This document shows, one piece after another, positions 28,844 to 38,163 of a DNA stretch of 64,000 nt. Source of the stretch: Selenomonadaceae bacterium UBA2897 (GTDB taxonomy: Bacteria > Bacillota > Negativicutes > Selenomonadales > Selenomonadaceae); contig DEDT01000010.1 in the NCBI GenBank assembly GCA_002350105.1, forward strand, positions 6,533 to 70,532, given 5' to 3'. The notes under the pieces are model-generated. The model saw only the letters and a list, made by a program, of their open reading frames with translations, had not been told where the DNA came from and did no database searches. The position numbers and the translations under genes are program-made. Each line of letters begins with the position of its first letter. Within the stretch, counting starts at the first letter, position 1.

Positions 28844-29116
28844 ATGCCGGAAAAGGCAAAGCAGAAAAAAGAAAAGAAGCAGGAGCGTGTCGTCGTCGAG
28901 ATTTTCGGCCAGGATTACGCGTTGCGTACCGACGAGCCGGAATACCTGCGGCAGCTGGCCACCGTCGTGGATAAGCAGATGAAGCAGACCGCCCGCAAGG
29001 CGCATACCTTCGACGCGACGAAGATCGCCGTCCTCGGTGCGCTGCAGATTGCGGATGAGTACTGCAAGCTGCGCAAGGATTACGATGAGCTGGTGGAGCT
29101 GCTGGACGAGAAATAA
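28844..29116 (+). CDS. zapA: Cell division protein ZapA
   Basis: A 90-residue ZapA-like protein that binds and bundles FtsZ. After a lysine-rich start it shows VVVEIFGQDYALRTDEPEYLRQLATVVDKQM and the ATKIAVLGALQIADEYCKLR helix, the usual ZapA pattern. Placement directly after pheT is a conserved Firmicute arrangement. The ATG at 28844 is preferred because AGGTGG lies eight bases upstream; earlier GTG codons at 28832 and 28835 are possible. Confidence 0.88.
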   Translation: MPEKAKQKKEKKQERVVVEIFGQDYALRTDEPEYLRQLATVVDKQMKQTARKAHTFDATKIAVLGALQIADEYCKLRKDYDELVELLDEK

Positions 29117-29141
29117 GCCCGGCAGTGCCGAAAGGCGGTAG

Positions 29142-29182
29142 AGAGACCTCAGCAGTCACATGATGTGGCCGCAGGGGTCTCT
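29142..29182 (+). terminator. Possible terminator after zapA
   Basis: AGAGACC and GGTCTCT pair, enclosing a smaller CACAT/ATGTG hairpin, followed by only a weak T-rich stretch. It separates zapA from the histidine kinase gene. Confidence 0.4.
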
Positions 29183-29213
29183 TGCTATCTCTGAGAAAAG
29201 GGTGGAATGCTGC

Positions 29214-30722
29214 ATGACGGAACTTTGGCCGAAACTGACGGTGAGGCGGCGATTCCTGCTGCAAAATCTGGTCATGGTGCTCGTGCCGGTACTCTTGCTG
29301 GTTTTTATCGGTGCAGGCACGTATTATGGCCTCAGGGCCACGGGCAATTTCCGTGACCGCGAGATGGAACTGCTGTGGCCGGAGGCCGGGTCGGCGGTGC
29401 CGGTGTCGCTGGCTCTCAGTCATCTGCGGGCGCATGTGGATATGTCGGAACTGGAGGACGGGCATCAGGATATTGTGCCGCGCCGTTATTTCACCAGCGT
29501 GGAAGCGCTGGGTATGCGCGTGGCTGTCCTGCATGACGGCCAGGTCAACTATGAGACCGAGCCGGGCAATGCGCAGGCACTGGTGGCCGAGACCTATGCA
29601 CGCGCGCCCATGAGTCAGAACATATATCGCTGGGACGACGATGGACTTGTGTTCCGCTACCAGAATCCGGAGCATCGGGCGATAGCCGTAGCGGTTATGG
29701 ACAGGCCCTTCGTGCTCGATGAGGGTTACTTCCCCGCCAATATGGCCTGCCTGTTGGAAAAATTGCTGGTGGCTGTGGTCTTGCTCGCCTCACTCATCAT
29801 CGCCGGTGTGGGGTATTTCCTGGCGCGGCGCGGTGCGCGGCATATCCTGCAGCCTCTGACTGAGCTGCAGCAGTCGGCCAGACGCATTGGTGCGGGTGAC
29901 TACGATACGTCGGTGCCAGTATATCATGATGATGAACTGGGGGAGACGGCGGCGGTCTTTGAGCGGATGCGTCAGCAGCTCAGAAGCGATCGCCAGCTCC
30001 GTAAGCGTTATGAGCGCAACCGGCAGGAGCTCATGGCGGGGATTGCCCATGATCTTGCGACGCCGCTGACAAAAATTCAGGGCTTTACCGAAGGCATTAC
30101 GGATGGCATTGCCAATACCCCGGAAAAAAGGCGCCATTACCTCGAACGCATACACGCAACGAGCAAACAGATGGAAGGGCTCGTGCGCCAGCTCTTCCTG
30201 GTATCGAAGCTGGAACTGGGGGAGGTGGCCTTTCAATGGCAGCAGCTGCCGGTGCGGCGCGTGCTGCAGGGCTATGTGGCAGAACAGCAGGATAACCTGC
30301 CTAAAGGATTTGACCTGCGATTCGCCGATGACTGGCCGCAGGACAGTGAACCGCTGCTGCGGCTGGATCGGGATCAGTTCCACCGCGTGCTGGATAATCT
30401 GCTCAGCAACAGTATCCGCTACCAGATGGGTGATCAGGGCAGCCTGACATTCCAGCTCTATCGGTCGGGAGAACAGCTGGTTATCCGTGCGCAGGATACG
30501 GGCAAGGGCGTGGTCGCAGAGGAACTGCCGCATCTTTTTGAGAGCTTTTACCGCACGGATAAGGCGCGCGTCAATGTGGCGGGCGGCAGCGGCCTCGGCC
30601 TGGCCATCGTGCGCCATATCATCGAGGCCATGCAGGGCAGCGTGCGCGCGGAGCAGGTGCCGGAAGGCGGCCTCAGGATTGTTATGACCTTTCCCTGGCA
30701 GGAGAGGCGGGAGAAGAAATGA
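29214..30722 (+). CDS. Sensor histidine kinase
   Basis: A 502-residue membrane sensor kinase. Segments: an N-terminal transmembrane helix (LVMVLVPVLLLVFIGAG), an extracytoplasmic sensor of about 140 residues, a second helix (LLVAVVLLASLIIAGVGYF), a HAMP domain, a HisKA domain with phospho-acceptor H279 in GIAHDLATPLTKIQG, and a HATPase domain (DNLLSNSIRY, DTGKGV, GGSGLGLAIVRHI). The ATG at 29214 is preferred to one at 29160 because the earlier start lies inside the zapA hairpin and lacks a ribosome site. The stop overlaps the regulator start (ATGA), so the two are coupled. Confidence 0.93.
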   Translation: MTELWPKLTVRRRFLLQNLVMVLVPVLLLVFIGAGTYYGLRATGNFRDREMELLWPEAGSAVPVSLALSHLRAHVDMSELEDGHQDIVPRRYFTSVEALGMRVAVLHDGQVNYETEPGNAQALVAETYARAPMSQNIYRWDDDGLVFRYQNPEHRAIAVAVMDRPFVLDEGYFPANMACLLEKLLVAVVLLASLIIAGVGYFLARRGARHILQPLTELQQSARRIGAGDYDTSVPVYHDDELGETAAVFERMRQQLRSDRQLRKRYERNRQELMAGIAHDLATPLTKIQGFTEGITDGIANTPEKRRHYLERIHATSKQMEGLVRQLFLVSKLELGEVAFQWQQLPVRRVLQGYVAEQQDNLPKGFDLRFADDWPQDSEPLLRLDRDQFHRVLDNLLSNSIRYQMGDQGSLTFQLYRSGEQLVIRAQDTGKGVVAEELPHLFESFYRTDKARVNVAGGSGLGLAIVRHIIEAMQGSVRAEQVPEGGLRIVMTFPWQERREKK

Positions 30723-31417
30723 GTATGCAGAAAATTCTTATCGTGGAAGATGATATCGATATCGCCGAGCTGGAGCGGGATTATTTCGAGGCGGCGGGTT
30801 TCGCCGCGACCATCGAGACGGATGGCAGGCGCGGGCAGGAAGCAGCGCTCACGGGCGGCTATGACCTCGTGGTGCTCGACCTCATGTTGCCGGGGGAGGA
30901 TGGCTTTGCCATTTGCCGCGCCCTGCGGCAGCAATCGGATATACCCATCGTATTCGTTTCGGCCCGGCAGACGGACGTGGATAAGATCCGCAGCTTCGGC
31001 CTCGGTGCGGACGACTACCTGACGAAGCCTTTCAGTCCAGGGGAACTGGTGGCGCGCTGCCAGGCACATTTGCGCCGCTATGCCCAGCTGAAGGGACACA
31101 CACGTCAGGCGAAGCAATGCCTGAAAGCCCGTGGCCTCGAACTGCGCAAGGCGGAGCATCGCGTGTTCCTCGATGGCAGGGAAATTGTGTTGCCGCATCG
31201 GGAATTCGACCTGCTGGCCTTTCTTATGGAGAATGCGGGCTGCATTTTTTCCCGCGATACGCTTTTTGAGCGCCTTTGGGGGCTGGACGCCCTCGGCAAT
31301 ACGGCCACGGTCGCCGTGCACATCAACCGCATCCGCGAGCGTCTCGGTGACAACAGCACGCAGCCCCGCTTCATCGAGACCGTGCGCGGCGCAGGCTACC
31401 GCTTCCGCAAGGATTGA
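30719..31417 (+). CDS. OmpR/PhoB-family response regulator
   Basis: A 232-residue response regulator: receiver domain with acidic pocket EDD and phospho-acceptor D54 in VVLDLMLPGEDG, T and K residues in VSARQT and DDYLTKPFSPGELVAR, then a winged-helix DNA-binding domain (LPHREFDLLAFLMEN, NTATVAVHINRIRERLGD, IETVRGAGYRF). It pairs with the kinase by a four-base overlap. Target genes are not evident. Confidence 0.95.
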   Translation: MSMQKILIVEDDIDIAELERDYFEAAGFAATIETDGRRGQEAALTGGYDLVVLDLMLPGEDGFAICRALRQQSDIPIVFVSARQTDVDKIRSFGLGADDYLTKPFSPGELVARCQAHLRRYAQLKGHTRQAKQCLKARGLELRKAEHRVFLDGREIVLPHREFDLLAFLMENAGCIFSRDTLFERLWGLDALGNTATVAVHINRIRERLGDNSTQPRFIETVRGAGYRFRKD

Positions 31418-31455
31418 TACAGCGGTCGGCCAGCGGTACGAAAAACATAGATATG

Positions 31456-31486
31456 CAAAAGGCTGCCTCGTCGGGGCAGCCTTTTG
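31456..31486. terminator. Bidirectional terminator after the two-component system
   Basis: CAAAAGGCTGCC and GGCAGCCTTTTG form a stem with A and T runs on opposite sides, between convergent genes. Confidence 0.88.
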
Positions 31487-31509
31487 TATTGGAGACATTA
31501 TAGGGGAAA

Positions 31510-33432
31510 TCAACGATTATGCAGCAAGCCGCGCTGGTAGAGGTCGCTGGCCTGTTCGTACCAGGCGAGGGCCTGCTGGTTGAGGACGGGGGGCACGGAT
31601 TCCTCGCTGTACTGGCTCGTCTGCCAGTCGTCGATGTGGCGGGCATCGGCCTGCTGGTCCGGTGTCAGCACGATGAGCTGGTCGTCCTGTACGAGGCCGA
31701 GCCCCTGATACGTGCTGATGAAGGCACGGTCCACAGCGGGGTCGGTCTGGAAGAGGTCGCGTCCCAGCCAGCTCGTGCGGTAGGAGAGCCCTGCCATGCC
31801 GAGCAGGGTCGGCCCCAGGTCCATCTGGCTCACGAGGCGGTCGGTGCGGCCCGGCTGGATGAGTCCCGGTGCGTAGACGAGGCAGGGGATGTGGTAGCGA
31901 TGCACGGGCAGCGTCGTCTTGCCCGCGACGTCGGCCTGATGATCGGCCACGATGACGAAAATCGTGTTGTTGAACCAGGGCTTTTCTTTGGCGCGCTCGA
32001 GGAAGTCGTGGATGGCCCAGTCCGTATAGCGCACGGCGCCGTTGCGCGTACCCTGCTTACCCTCGACACGGCCCATGGGGAAGGTGTAGGGGCGGTGGTT
32101 CGAAGTCGTCATGACCATTTCGAAGGCGGGCTCACCCGCAGCCGCGTGCTCGTCCATGGCGCGCAGCACCTGCGTGAAGAGCGTCTCGTCGGCCACGCCC
32201 CAGACGGTTTCCTGAATGATGTCATCCTTGGGCACAGAGAGACGGTCACGAATCGTATAGCCATTGCTTTCAAAGAACGCATTCATGTTGTCGAAATAGC
32301 CGTAGCCGCCATAGAGGAAGTCGCGGGCGTAGCCATTCTGGCGGAAGGCATCGCCGAGCGAGCTGAGATCCTCGTTGCCCGCGCGGCGCAGGATGGACTG
32401 GCCGGGCGTTGGCGGCACGGCCAGGGTGATGGCCTCGAGGCCGCGCACCGTGCGTGTACCCGTCGCGTACATGTTGGAGAAAACGAAGGATTCCTGGGCC
32501 AGCGCATCGAGATACGGCGTCTGCGACTCTCTGGCACCGAAGGCACCGCAATAGCTGCTGCTCAGGCTCTCCACCGTGATGAGCACAACATTGGGCTTTT
32601 TGCCCGTCAGTTCATTTTCGTTATGTACTTCGCGCAGGGTGCTGTCGTCGTCGAGAAAGGTCACGTTCGGGGCACTCAGGTTCTGACGCAGCTGTGCCAG
32701 CCCGGCGTCTTTGTCGCCCGTTTCGTAGAAGGTTTCGTAGTCGAGCTCGTTGGCAAAGTAAGCGTGCACGAACTCATAGGGGCCGTTGCCTGTCAGCTCG
32801 TTGTTGTAGCGGTTCGCCGTGAGATGCGTGTGCCAGCTGGCAGAGGTCAGCGTGGCAGCACCTGCGGGCAGGAGAATGCCGGCGAGGCAGAGGGCGAGCG
32901 CGCGGCGCGGTGCCCAATTATACTCCTGTGGCAGCCAGCGGCTCTGTCCCCAGGTGATGAGTCCCGCGAGAATCAGGATGGCGGGGATGATCAGTCCCAT
33001 GTGGTAGGACTGGAAAATCATGCCAATCATTTCGTGCGTGTAGACGAGATAATCGACGGCGATGAAGTTGAAGTTCGTATGGAACTCCGCCCAGTAGAGA
33101 TAGAGCGCGATGGCACAGAAGACCATGAAGACATTCAGCAGGAACGTCAATGCGGCGAGGCCATAGCGGTGTACGCGTGCAGAGAGAAAATGCTGCGGTA
33201 TGAGCAGGTAAACCAGCGGCAGCAGGCAGAAGAACACGCCCGCACTGAGGTCGTAGATGAAGCCGAGACCAAAGCACTTTATCAGGTCGGGCACGGCGAG
33301 CGAGGCCGCGCCCGCCGCACTCAGGAGCATGACGAGACGCGTGAGCATCTGTACCGCGCACCAGCTGGTGAGCAGCAGGAGCAGATAGGAGACCGCACTG
33401 CCCGGACGGCGTGAAGTGGAAAAATACGACAT
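31510..33432 (-). CDS. LTA synthase / phosphoglycerol transferase-like sulfatase-fold protein
   Basis: A 640-residue membrane protein with about five N-terminal transmembrane helices and an extracytoplasmic alkaline-phosphatase-superfamily domain. PNVVLITVESLSSSYCGAFG begins the catalytic domain, ATGTRTVRGLEAI likely carries the nucleophile threonine, and FVIVADHQADV supplies metal ligands. Relatives transfer phosphoglycerol (LtaS, MdoB) or phosphoethanolamine to envelope polymers. In a diderm Firmicute it more likely decorates a periplasmic or outer-membrane glycan than makes lipoteichoic acid. The start MSYFSTSRR is chosen because AGGAAGG lies eight bases upstream. Confidence 0.85.
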   Translation of the reverse strand: MSYFSTSRRPGSAVSYLLLLLTSWCAVQMLTRLVMLLSAAGAASLAVPDLIKCFGLGFIYDLSAGVFFCLLPLVYLLIPQHFLSARVHRYGLAALTFLLNVFMVFCAIALYLYWAEFHTNFNFIAVDYLVYTHEMIGMIFQSYHMGLIIPAILILAGLITWGQSRWLPQEYNWAPRRALALCLAGILLPAGAATLTSASWHTHLTANRYNNELTGNGPYEFVHAYFANELDYETFYETGDKDAGLAQLRQNLSAPNVTFLDDDSTLREVHNENELTGKKPNVVLITVESLSSSYCGAFGARESQTPYLDALAQESFVFSNMYATGTRTVRGLEAITLAVPPTPGQSILRRAGNEDLSSLGDAFRQNGYARDFLYGGYGYFDNMNAFFESNGYTIRDRLSVPKDDIIQETVWGVADETLFTQVLRAMDEHAAAGEPAFEMVMTTSNHRPYTFPMGRVEGKQGTRNGAVRYTDWAIHDFLERAKEKPWFNNTIFVIVADHQADVAGKTTLPVHRYHIPCLVYAPGLIQPGRTDRLVSQMDLGPTLLGMAGLSYRTSWLGRDLFQTDPAVDRAFISTYQGLGLVQDDQLIVLTPDQQADARHIDDWQTSQYSEESVPPVLNQQALAWYEQASDLYQRGLLHNR

Positions 33433-33548
33433 GGATAAGACCTTCCTTTTAGCATACCATAGCTTATTGTCTTTCAGCATAAAGGAAGAACTTATCCGTC
33501 AAATAATGTCGCCTTAAACAATAGATAAACTCTTGTGTATAGGTGCCA

Positions 33549-35372
33549 TTACAAGTCGATATAACGCGCTCTCGTCAGTGTGGCTTCGCGGTGGGCGATG
33601 GCGATGATGGTGCGGTGGCGGGCGGCGCGGTCCAGGGTCTGGAGCACGTGCCGGGCCGTGGCGGTGTCGAGGTGGGCCGTGAACTCGTCGAGGAGCAGCA
33701 GCGGCGGGTCACAGGCGAGGGCACGCGCGAGGGCGAGCAGCTGCCATTGGCCTGCGGAGAAAGTGCCCTGCCCGATGGGTGTGTCGAGGCCCTGTGGCAT
33801 TTTCTCCACCGCGGGCGTCAGCCCCGTCACGTCCAGCAGGGCCCAGAGGTCGCTGTCGGGCAGGATGGCGGCTGGCTGTTTTGCCAGCGCGGTGCTGGCT
33901 ATGTTTTTTGGGGAGGCGTCAGGTGCGTCTCCTTTTTTTGTTGCCTGTGTTTCCGCGTTTGCGGTGGGTTGCTCGCCCTGCGCCAGCGTGAGCTGGTCGC
34001 GCAGGGTGCCGGCGACGCGGGGGCAGTCCTGCTCGACGATGCCGAAGAGCAGGCGGCGCTGCTCCGGTGCTATCTGGTCCGGTGCCTGGCCGCAGAGGGT
34101 GACCGTGCCCTGCGTGGGCGTATAGAGGCCCGTGAGCAGGCGGAAGAGCGTCGTCTTGCCCGCGCCCGTGCGGCCGCGGATGACGACGTGCTCGCCGGGC
34201 TGCACGGTCAGGTTGAAGTGCTGAATCACGGGCGTTTGTCCATCATAGCTAAAGCTGACATCGGCGAATACACAGGCAGGGGTGCTGGCAGAGAGCGTTT
34301 GGCTGCTGGACGCTGTGTCCGTGGCCGTATGTGCGGGTGCAGCCTTGTCCGTCGAGGATACAGGCATAGATTCCGTATTGGCTGCAGGAGGGACAGTGCC
34401 GGCTGCCTTTCCTGCGGGTAGCGGGAGTTCCGGCAGGGCGAGGAAGCTGCGCACGCGTTCCAGGGCGGCCGTGGCGGTCTGGATGTGCTGAATCTCCATG
34501 CCGAGCGCCTCCAGCGGCGCGAAGAGGGAGAGGATGTAGGCCGTCATGGCGACGGCCTGGCCGACGGATAGGCCGAAGAGGGCGCGCGTGCTTTCGCCAG
34601 CTGCGAGCACCATCATGGTGGCGATGAGTGCGGCCGTGAGCGTCTTGATGATGGGAGAGTAGACGGAATCGAAAAAGTTCGTCTGCTCCGTGGCGCGGAA
34701 ACTGTCCGCAATGGCACCCGCATAGCGCTGGTACATGAAACGTTCCGTGCCGAAGCTGCGGATGAGCGGGAGGTTCTGCAGCGTCTCGGGCAGGCAGGCG
34801 AAGACGGCGGCGATGGCCGAGCGCTGCTGGAGCTGGGCGCGGTGCACGCGCCGCTGACAGGCCTGGGTAAAGGCGTAGAGGGCGGGCAGGACGCAGGCGA
34901 GCAGCAGGCCGAGCGCGAGGTTCGTCCAAAAGATGATGCCCAGCGTGAGCACGAGGCGCAGGCTGCTCGCGAGCAGGGTCACGATGCCCTCGGTAAAGAG
35001 CACGTTGACCGCGTCGACATCGTTCAGCAGGCGCGAGCTCGTCTCACCGGCGGGATGTGCCGTGTAGTAGCTGGCGGGCAGGCGCGTGAGCTTTGCCGCC
35101 ATGCGGCTGCGAAGCGCGTGCATGAGGTGCTGGCCCAGCGCGATGATGGCGCTGTTCTGCCCGCTTTCGGCGAGGTTGGCGGCAATGCTCAGCGCGAGAT
35201 AAAGGAAGCCGGGTGTGAGCACAGTCTGGCCTGCCGTCAGCCAATCGATGAAGCGGCCGAGCAGCAGCGGTGGCAGCTGGGCTGTGGCGGCCGTGAGCGC
35301 GATGAGCAGCAGCACGGCGAGGCAGCGGCCCCGATATTGCCGTACGTATTCGGCTAAGGGATTTTTTTTCAT
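33549..35372 (-). CDS. ABC exporter half-transporter, second subunit
   Basis: A 607-residue fused permease-ATPase: six-helix type I exporter domain (about 1-310) and a nucleotide-binding domain with Walker A RGRTGAGKTT and Walker B LLLLDEFTAH. The signature is altered to FSAGQ instead of LSGGQ. Two low-complexity insertions stand out: an Ala/Ser/Thr-rich linker of about 50 residues between the two domains, and another of about 45 residues inside the NBD between the Q-loop region and the signature. The start MKKNPLAEY has GGAGGT eight bases upstream and overlaps the partner's stop (ATGA), so they form a heterodimer. Substrate unknown. Confidence 0.88.
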   Translation of the reverse strand: MKKNPLAEYVRQYRGRCLAVLLLIALTAATAQLPPLLLGRFIDWLTAGQTVLTPGFLYLALSIAANLAESGQNSAIIALGQHLMHALRSRMAAKLTRLPASYYTAHPAGETSSRLLNDVDAVNVLFTEGIVTLLASSLRLVLTLGIIFWTNLALGLLLACVLPALYAFTQACQRRVHRAQLQQRSAIAAVFACLPETLQNLPLIRSFGTERFMYQRYAGAIADSFRATEQTNFFDSVYSPIIKTLTAALIATMMVLAAGESTRALFGLSVGQAVAMTAYILSLFAPLEALGMEIQHIQTATAALERVRSFLALPELPLPAGKAAGTVPPAANTESMPVSSTDKAAPAHTATDTASSSQTLSASTPACVFADVSFSYDGQTPVIQHFNLTVQPGEHVVIRGRTGAGKTTLFRLLTGLYTPTQGTVTLCGQAPDQIAPEQRRLLFGIVEQDCPRVAGTLRDQLTLAQGEQPTANAETQATKKGDAPDASPKNIASTALAKQPAAILPDSDLWALLDVTGLTPAVEKMPQGLDTPIGQGTFSAGQWQLLALARALACDPPLLLLDEFTAHLDTATARHVLQTLDRAARHRTIIAIAHREATLTRARYIDL

Positions 35373-37174
35373 GCGTGCGCACCTCCTGCCTGCTGCTGAT
35401 ATTCCCGGGCAAAGTCCGGCACCTTTTTGCATACCTCTGTGAAAGTTCCCCATATGGCTTCGCCTTGACTGAGGTACAGGACGTAGTCGCAGGAGGGGCA
35501 TAGGGTGAACTGGTGCGTGCTCAGGATGATAGTGCGCTGCTGCTGCCAGTGGCGCAGCTGCGTGAAAATCTGCGTGGTAGTCGCCGCATCGAGGGCGGCA
35601 AAGGGATCGTCGAGCACGAGCAGGCTGCCCGCATGGGCGAGCGTGCGCGCGAGAGCGAGGCGCTGCTGCTGGCCGCCCGAGAGAGGACTGCCGTCGCTGA
35701 GCATCGGCGTGTCTGCGCCCTGAGGCAGCGCAGCGATTTCCTCCGTGAGCGCGGTGAGCACGAGGTAGGGGGCGATGTCGATGTCCTCACCGAGCGTGAT
35801 GTTATCGCGAATTGTGCCGCTGAAAAAGCCGTGTTCATGGGGCAGGGGCGTAATATTGTCGCGCCGCTGTTCATCCGGCAGGTCACGCCACTCTGCCAGC
35901 TGTGCCTCGGGGACGGGGGCATCGCCGGAGAGGCGGGCGAGTCGCTGTGCTTTGGTGGTCTTGCCTGTCTGCTGGTCCTGTCTGCCCCAGAGATGCCCCG
36001 TATAGGTGAGCCCTTGCGTCAGTACGCGGAGCAGCGTGCTCTTGCCGCTGGCGATGGGGCCGGTGACAGCGAGCAGGGATCCGGCGGGGAGGTCTAGCGT
36101 CAGGTCTTGTACGATTTGCTTTTGGCCGAGCGTTACGCCGAAGTCCTGCAGGGAGAGGGACAGCGGTGTCTGCAAGGGCCGGCGCGGGGAAGGTGCGGGC
36201 GGCAGCCGGAGCAGCGGCTTGACGCGCTGCCAGGAGACCTGTGCTTTCTGTACGGCATTGAAGAGCTTGGCACCGTGGGAGGCCTTTTCGGCGAGGCGCA
36301 AGTAGCAGGCGAAGAAAGCCGTGAAGGCTGCGATGTCCCAGTAGCCGGTTTGCACGTAGGTACCGCCGTAATAGAAGATGGGCAGCGTGCCCAGCACGGT
36401 GATGACGCGGTAGAGCGGCTGCAACGCATTCTCCCAGAGGCCGGCGCGCACGGATTTCTGCTGGTAGTCCGTGAGCTGGCGCTCGTAGACGGTGTTGCGG
36501 CGCGTTTCATAGCCTGTGAGGCGCCAGGTCAGCGCGTGGGCGAGGCGGTCGAGCGTGGCTGAGGTCAGCTGCCCCTCGCTTTCGCGCACGCGGCGGTTCG
36601 CCGTGGCCACCTGACGCTTGACTTTGAGGGCGATAAGATAAGCCACGGGAATGATGAGGCAGGCGTAGAGCGTGAGTGGCGCGTCGTAGGCGGCGAGGAA
36701 GGCGAGATAGGCCACCATGACCACGCCCGTGTCGAAGAGCTCCGTCGTGAATTTGCGCACGCCTTCCGTGCAGATATCGACGTCGCCGACGGCTTTGGTC
36801 ATGACTTCGCCCGTCGTGCCCTGGGGCGGTTGGCTGAGCAGGCAGCGGTAGAGCACGAGGCGCAGGTTGCGGCTGAGGTTGTTGGCGAAGCGCCGCACGA
36901 AGAAGCGCTTGCCCGCACGGCAGCCCTGCACAAGCGCGATGACGCCGAGATAGGTGAGTGCGAGCGTGAGCATGGCGTTCCACGTCGATGCGCCGCCTAC
37001 GATGGCGGTGAGGCATTGCGCCATCTGGCCCTCGAAATACGGCCCGGCGGTCATGCCTGCGTTGTAGACGAGGCCTGTCACGGTCACGAGCAGCAGATAG
37101 CGCCATTCCGTCCGGATATAGCTGGTGAGGCGCTGCGGGCGGCGCAGGTAGGGTGGTTGAGGTTGCTCAGGCAT
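35369..37174 (-). CDS. ABC exporter half-transporter, first subunit
   Basis: A 601-residue type I ABC exporter half: N-terminal six-helix domain (VTVTGLVYNAGMTAGPYFEG onward) and an NBD with Walker A GPIASGKST, a canonical LSGGQQQRLALARTL signature and Walker B LLVLDDPFAALD. In the second subunit the catalytic Glu after Walker B is present (DE), whereas here it is Asp (DD). This degenerate-site pairing is usual in heterodimeric multidrug-type exporters. AGGAAG lies about nine bases upstream of the ATG. An extended -10 promoter on the same strand lies at 37207-37212. Confidence 0.9.
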   Translation of the reverse strand: MPEQPQPPYLRRPQRLTSYIRTEWRYLLLVTVTGLVYNAGMTAGPYFEGQMAQCLTAIVGGASTWNAMLTLALTYLGVIALVQGCRAGKRFFVRRFANNLSRNLRLVLYRCLLSQPPQGTTGEVMTKAVGDVDICTEGVRKFTTELFDTGVVMVAYLAFLAAYDAPLTLYACLIIPVAYLIALKVKRQVATANRRVRESEGQLTSATLDRLAHALTWRLTGYETRRNTVYERQLTDYQQKSVRAGLWENALQPLYRVITVLGTLPIFYYGGTYVQTGYWDIAAFTAFFACYLRLAEKASHGAKLFNAVQKAQVSWQRVKPLLRLPPAPSPRRPLQTPLSLSLQDFGVTLGQKQIVQDLTLDLPAGSLLAVTGPIASGKSTLLRVLTQGLTYTGHLWGRQDQQTGKTTKAQRLARLSGDAPVPEAQLAEWRDLPDEQRRDNITPLPHEHGFFSGTIRDNITLGEDIDIAPYLVLTALTEEIAALPQGADTPMLSDGSPLSGGQQQRLALARTLAHAGSLLVLDDPFAALDAATTTQIFTQLRHWQQQRTIILSTHQFTLCPSCDYVLYLSQGEAIWGTFTEVCKKVPDFAREYQQQAGGAHA

Positions 37175-37203
37175 ATCATATCGCTTCCTTTTGCTTGGTT
37201 GCT

Positions 37204-37212
37204 TTCATTATA
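37204..37212 (-). promoter_or_regulatory. Extended -10 promoter of the ABC exporter operon
   Basis: Minus strand reads TGCTATAAT, with TATAAT at 37207-37212 and the TGC just upstream of it on that strand (37213-37215). No clear -35. Confidence 0.6.
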
Positions 37213-37263
37213 GCATATGGGGAATGAGGCCAAATATGTTTTTCAGGGGTGAGGCATTCGGCC

Positions 37264-37452
37264 GGTGCGGGCGGGGTGCCCTGGCGACTGCGCTACACAA
37301 ACGACCCTCCGCAGGGGCGTGTGCCATCGTTTGGACTTTGGGCCGGCAAGCAACGGCCCGATGCTTCATTGAGGCCGTTCCCCAAAGAGAGTGGAGGGCC
37401 GCCGGCTGCGCCGGTAGTGTTCCGCTCCGCTGCCGGGGCACCCGCCCGCACC
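37264..37452 (+). repeat. Structured intergenic repeat, copy B
   Basis: Outer arms begin at 37264 (GGTGCGGGCGGGGTGCCC) and end at 37452 (GGGGCACCCGCCCGCACC), complementary apart from one bulge. CCCTCC (37305-37310) pairs with GGAGGG (37393-37398), GGGCCG with CGGCCC, and CCGGCTGCGCCGG is the small hairpin. The conserved ACACAAACGACCC and GTGTTCCGCTCCGC motifs are present. The 459-base gap 37175-37633 contains this element and two promoters. Confidence 0.88.
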
Positions 37453-37510
37453 TGGGCTCGTAGTGATGCGATTCGAGCGCGTTTGCTATAGGATGCAGGG
37501 AAGACAATAT

Positions 37511-37539
37511 TGTCTGCATGGGGAAAAGGCGGTATAATA
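37511..37539 (+). promoter_or_regulatory. Promoter of the 37634-40259 gene group
   Basis: TTGTCT (37511-37516), 17-base spacer, TATAAT (37534-37539). Confidence 0.7.
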
Positions 37540-37633
37540 AGTAATGTGCCTGAGGAAGCTGATTGTATAGTGTTTTTTATATGACGGCTTTCTATAGAAA
37601 AGATGCGTGAGAGACAAAAAGGGGCTGAGTATT

Positions 37634-38116
37634 GTGCTGAAAGAGATTGAGTATGTCGATGGCAGTAACCAGAGCTACAAGGTGTTCCATGTGCTGATCG
37701 GGACGGATAAGTGCCTGACGTTCCTCAAGGGACAGTTCGGTAGCACCATCAGCGGCAACGCCGTGCAGATGGCGAAGGATGAAGCGCCGGAGCAGAAACA
37801 CAGTGCCTGGGTTGAGGCCTGGGAGAAGCTGAATGTGCGCAACTGGCTGGACAGCTACAAGGCTGAGGATGCGCAGGCGGTCAAGGATGAAGATAAGTGG
37901 TATGTGACGTATCGCGAGGAGGGCGGCAAGGCCCGCCAGATCAAGGGCTTTGGCGTGCATCCTGCGGATTTCGAGCAGTTCCGCAGCTGGCTGCATGGTC
38001 TCTATGAGGAACTGCAGGCAAAAGGCAGGAAGTATCTCGTGGATGAGGGGCGCTGGGATAAGGTCTGGCATTATTCGCGCAGCAAGATCATGCGCGCCAT
38101 GCCTGCCACGCATTGA
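37634..38116 (+). CDS. Hypothetical protein, about 160 residues
   Basis: A soluble protein without a recognised family (LKEIEYVDGSNQSYKVFHVL to SRSKIMRAMPATH), rich in Trp and charged residues and lacking signal or membrane segments. The GTG at 37634 with AAAGGGG about nine bases upstream is the likeliest start; a GTG at 37607 in the same frame is an alternative. It is the first gene after a good promoter and is followed by two envelope genes on the same strand. Confidence 0.7.
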   Translation: MLKEIEYVDGSNQSYKVFHVLIGTDKCLTFLKGQFGSTISGNAVQMAKDEAPEQKHSAWVEAWEKLNVRNWLDSYKAEDAQAVKDEDKWYVTYREEGGKARQIKGFGVHPADFEQFRSWLHGLYEELQAKGRKYLVDEGRWDKVWHYSRSKIMRAMPATH

Positions 38117-38163
38117 GGTTGCTCTGAGATTCTTTGCGATAAGGGCGTGAGGCAGGTGTGAGA

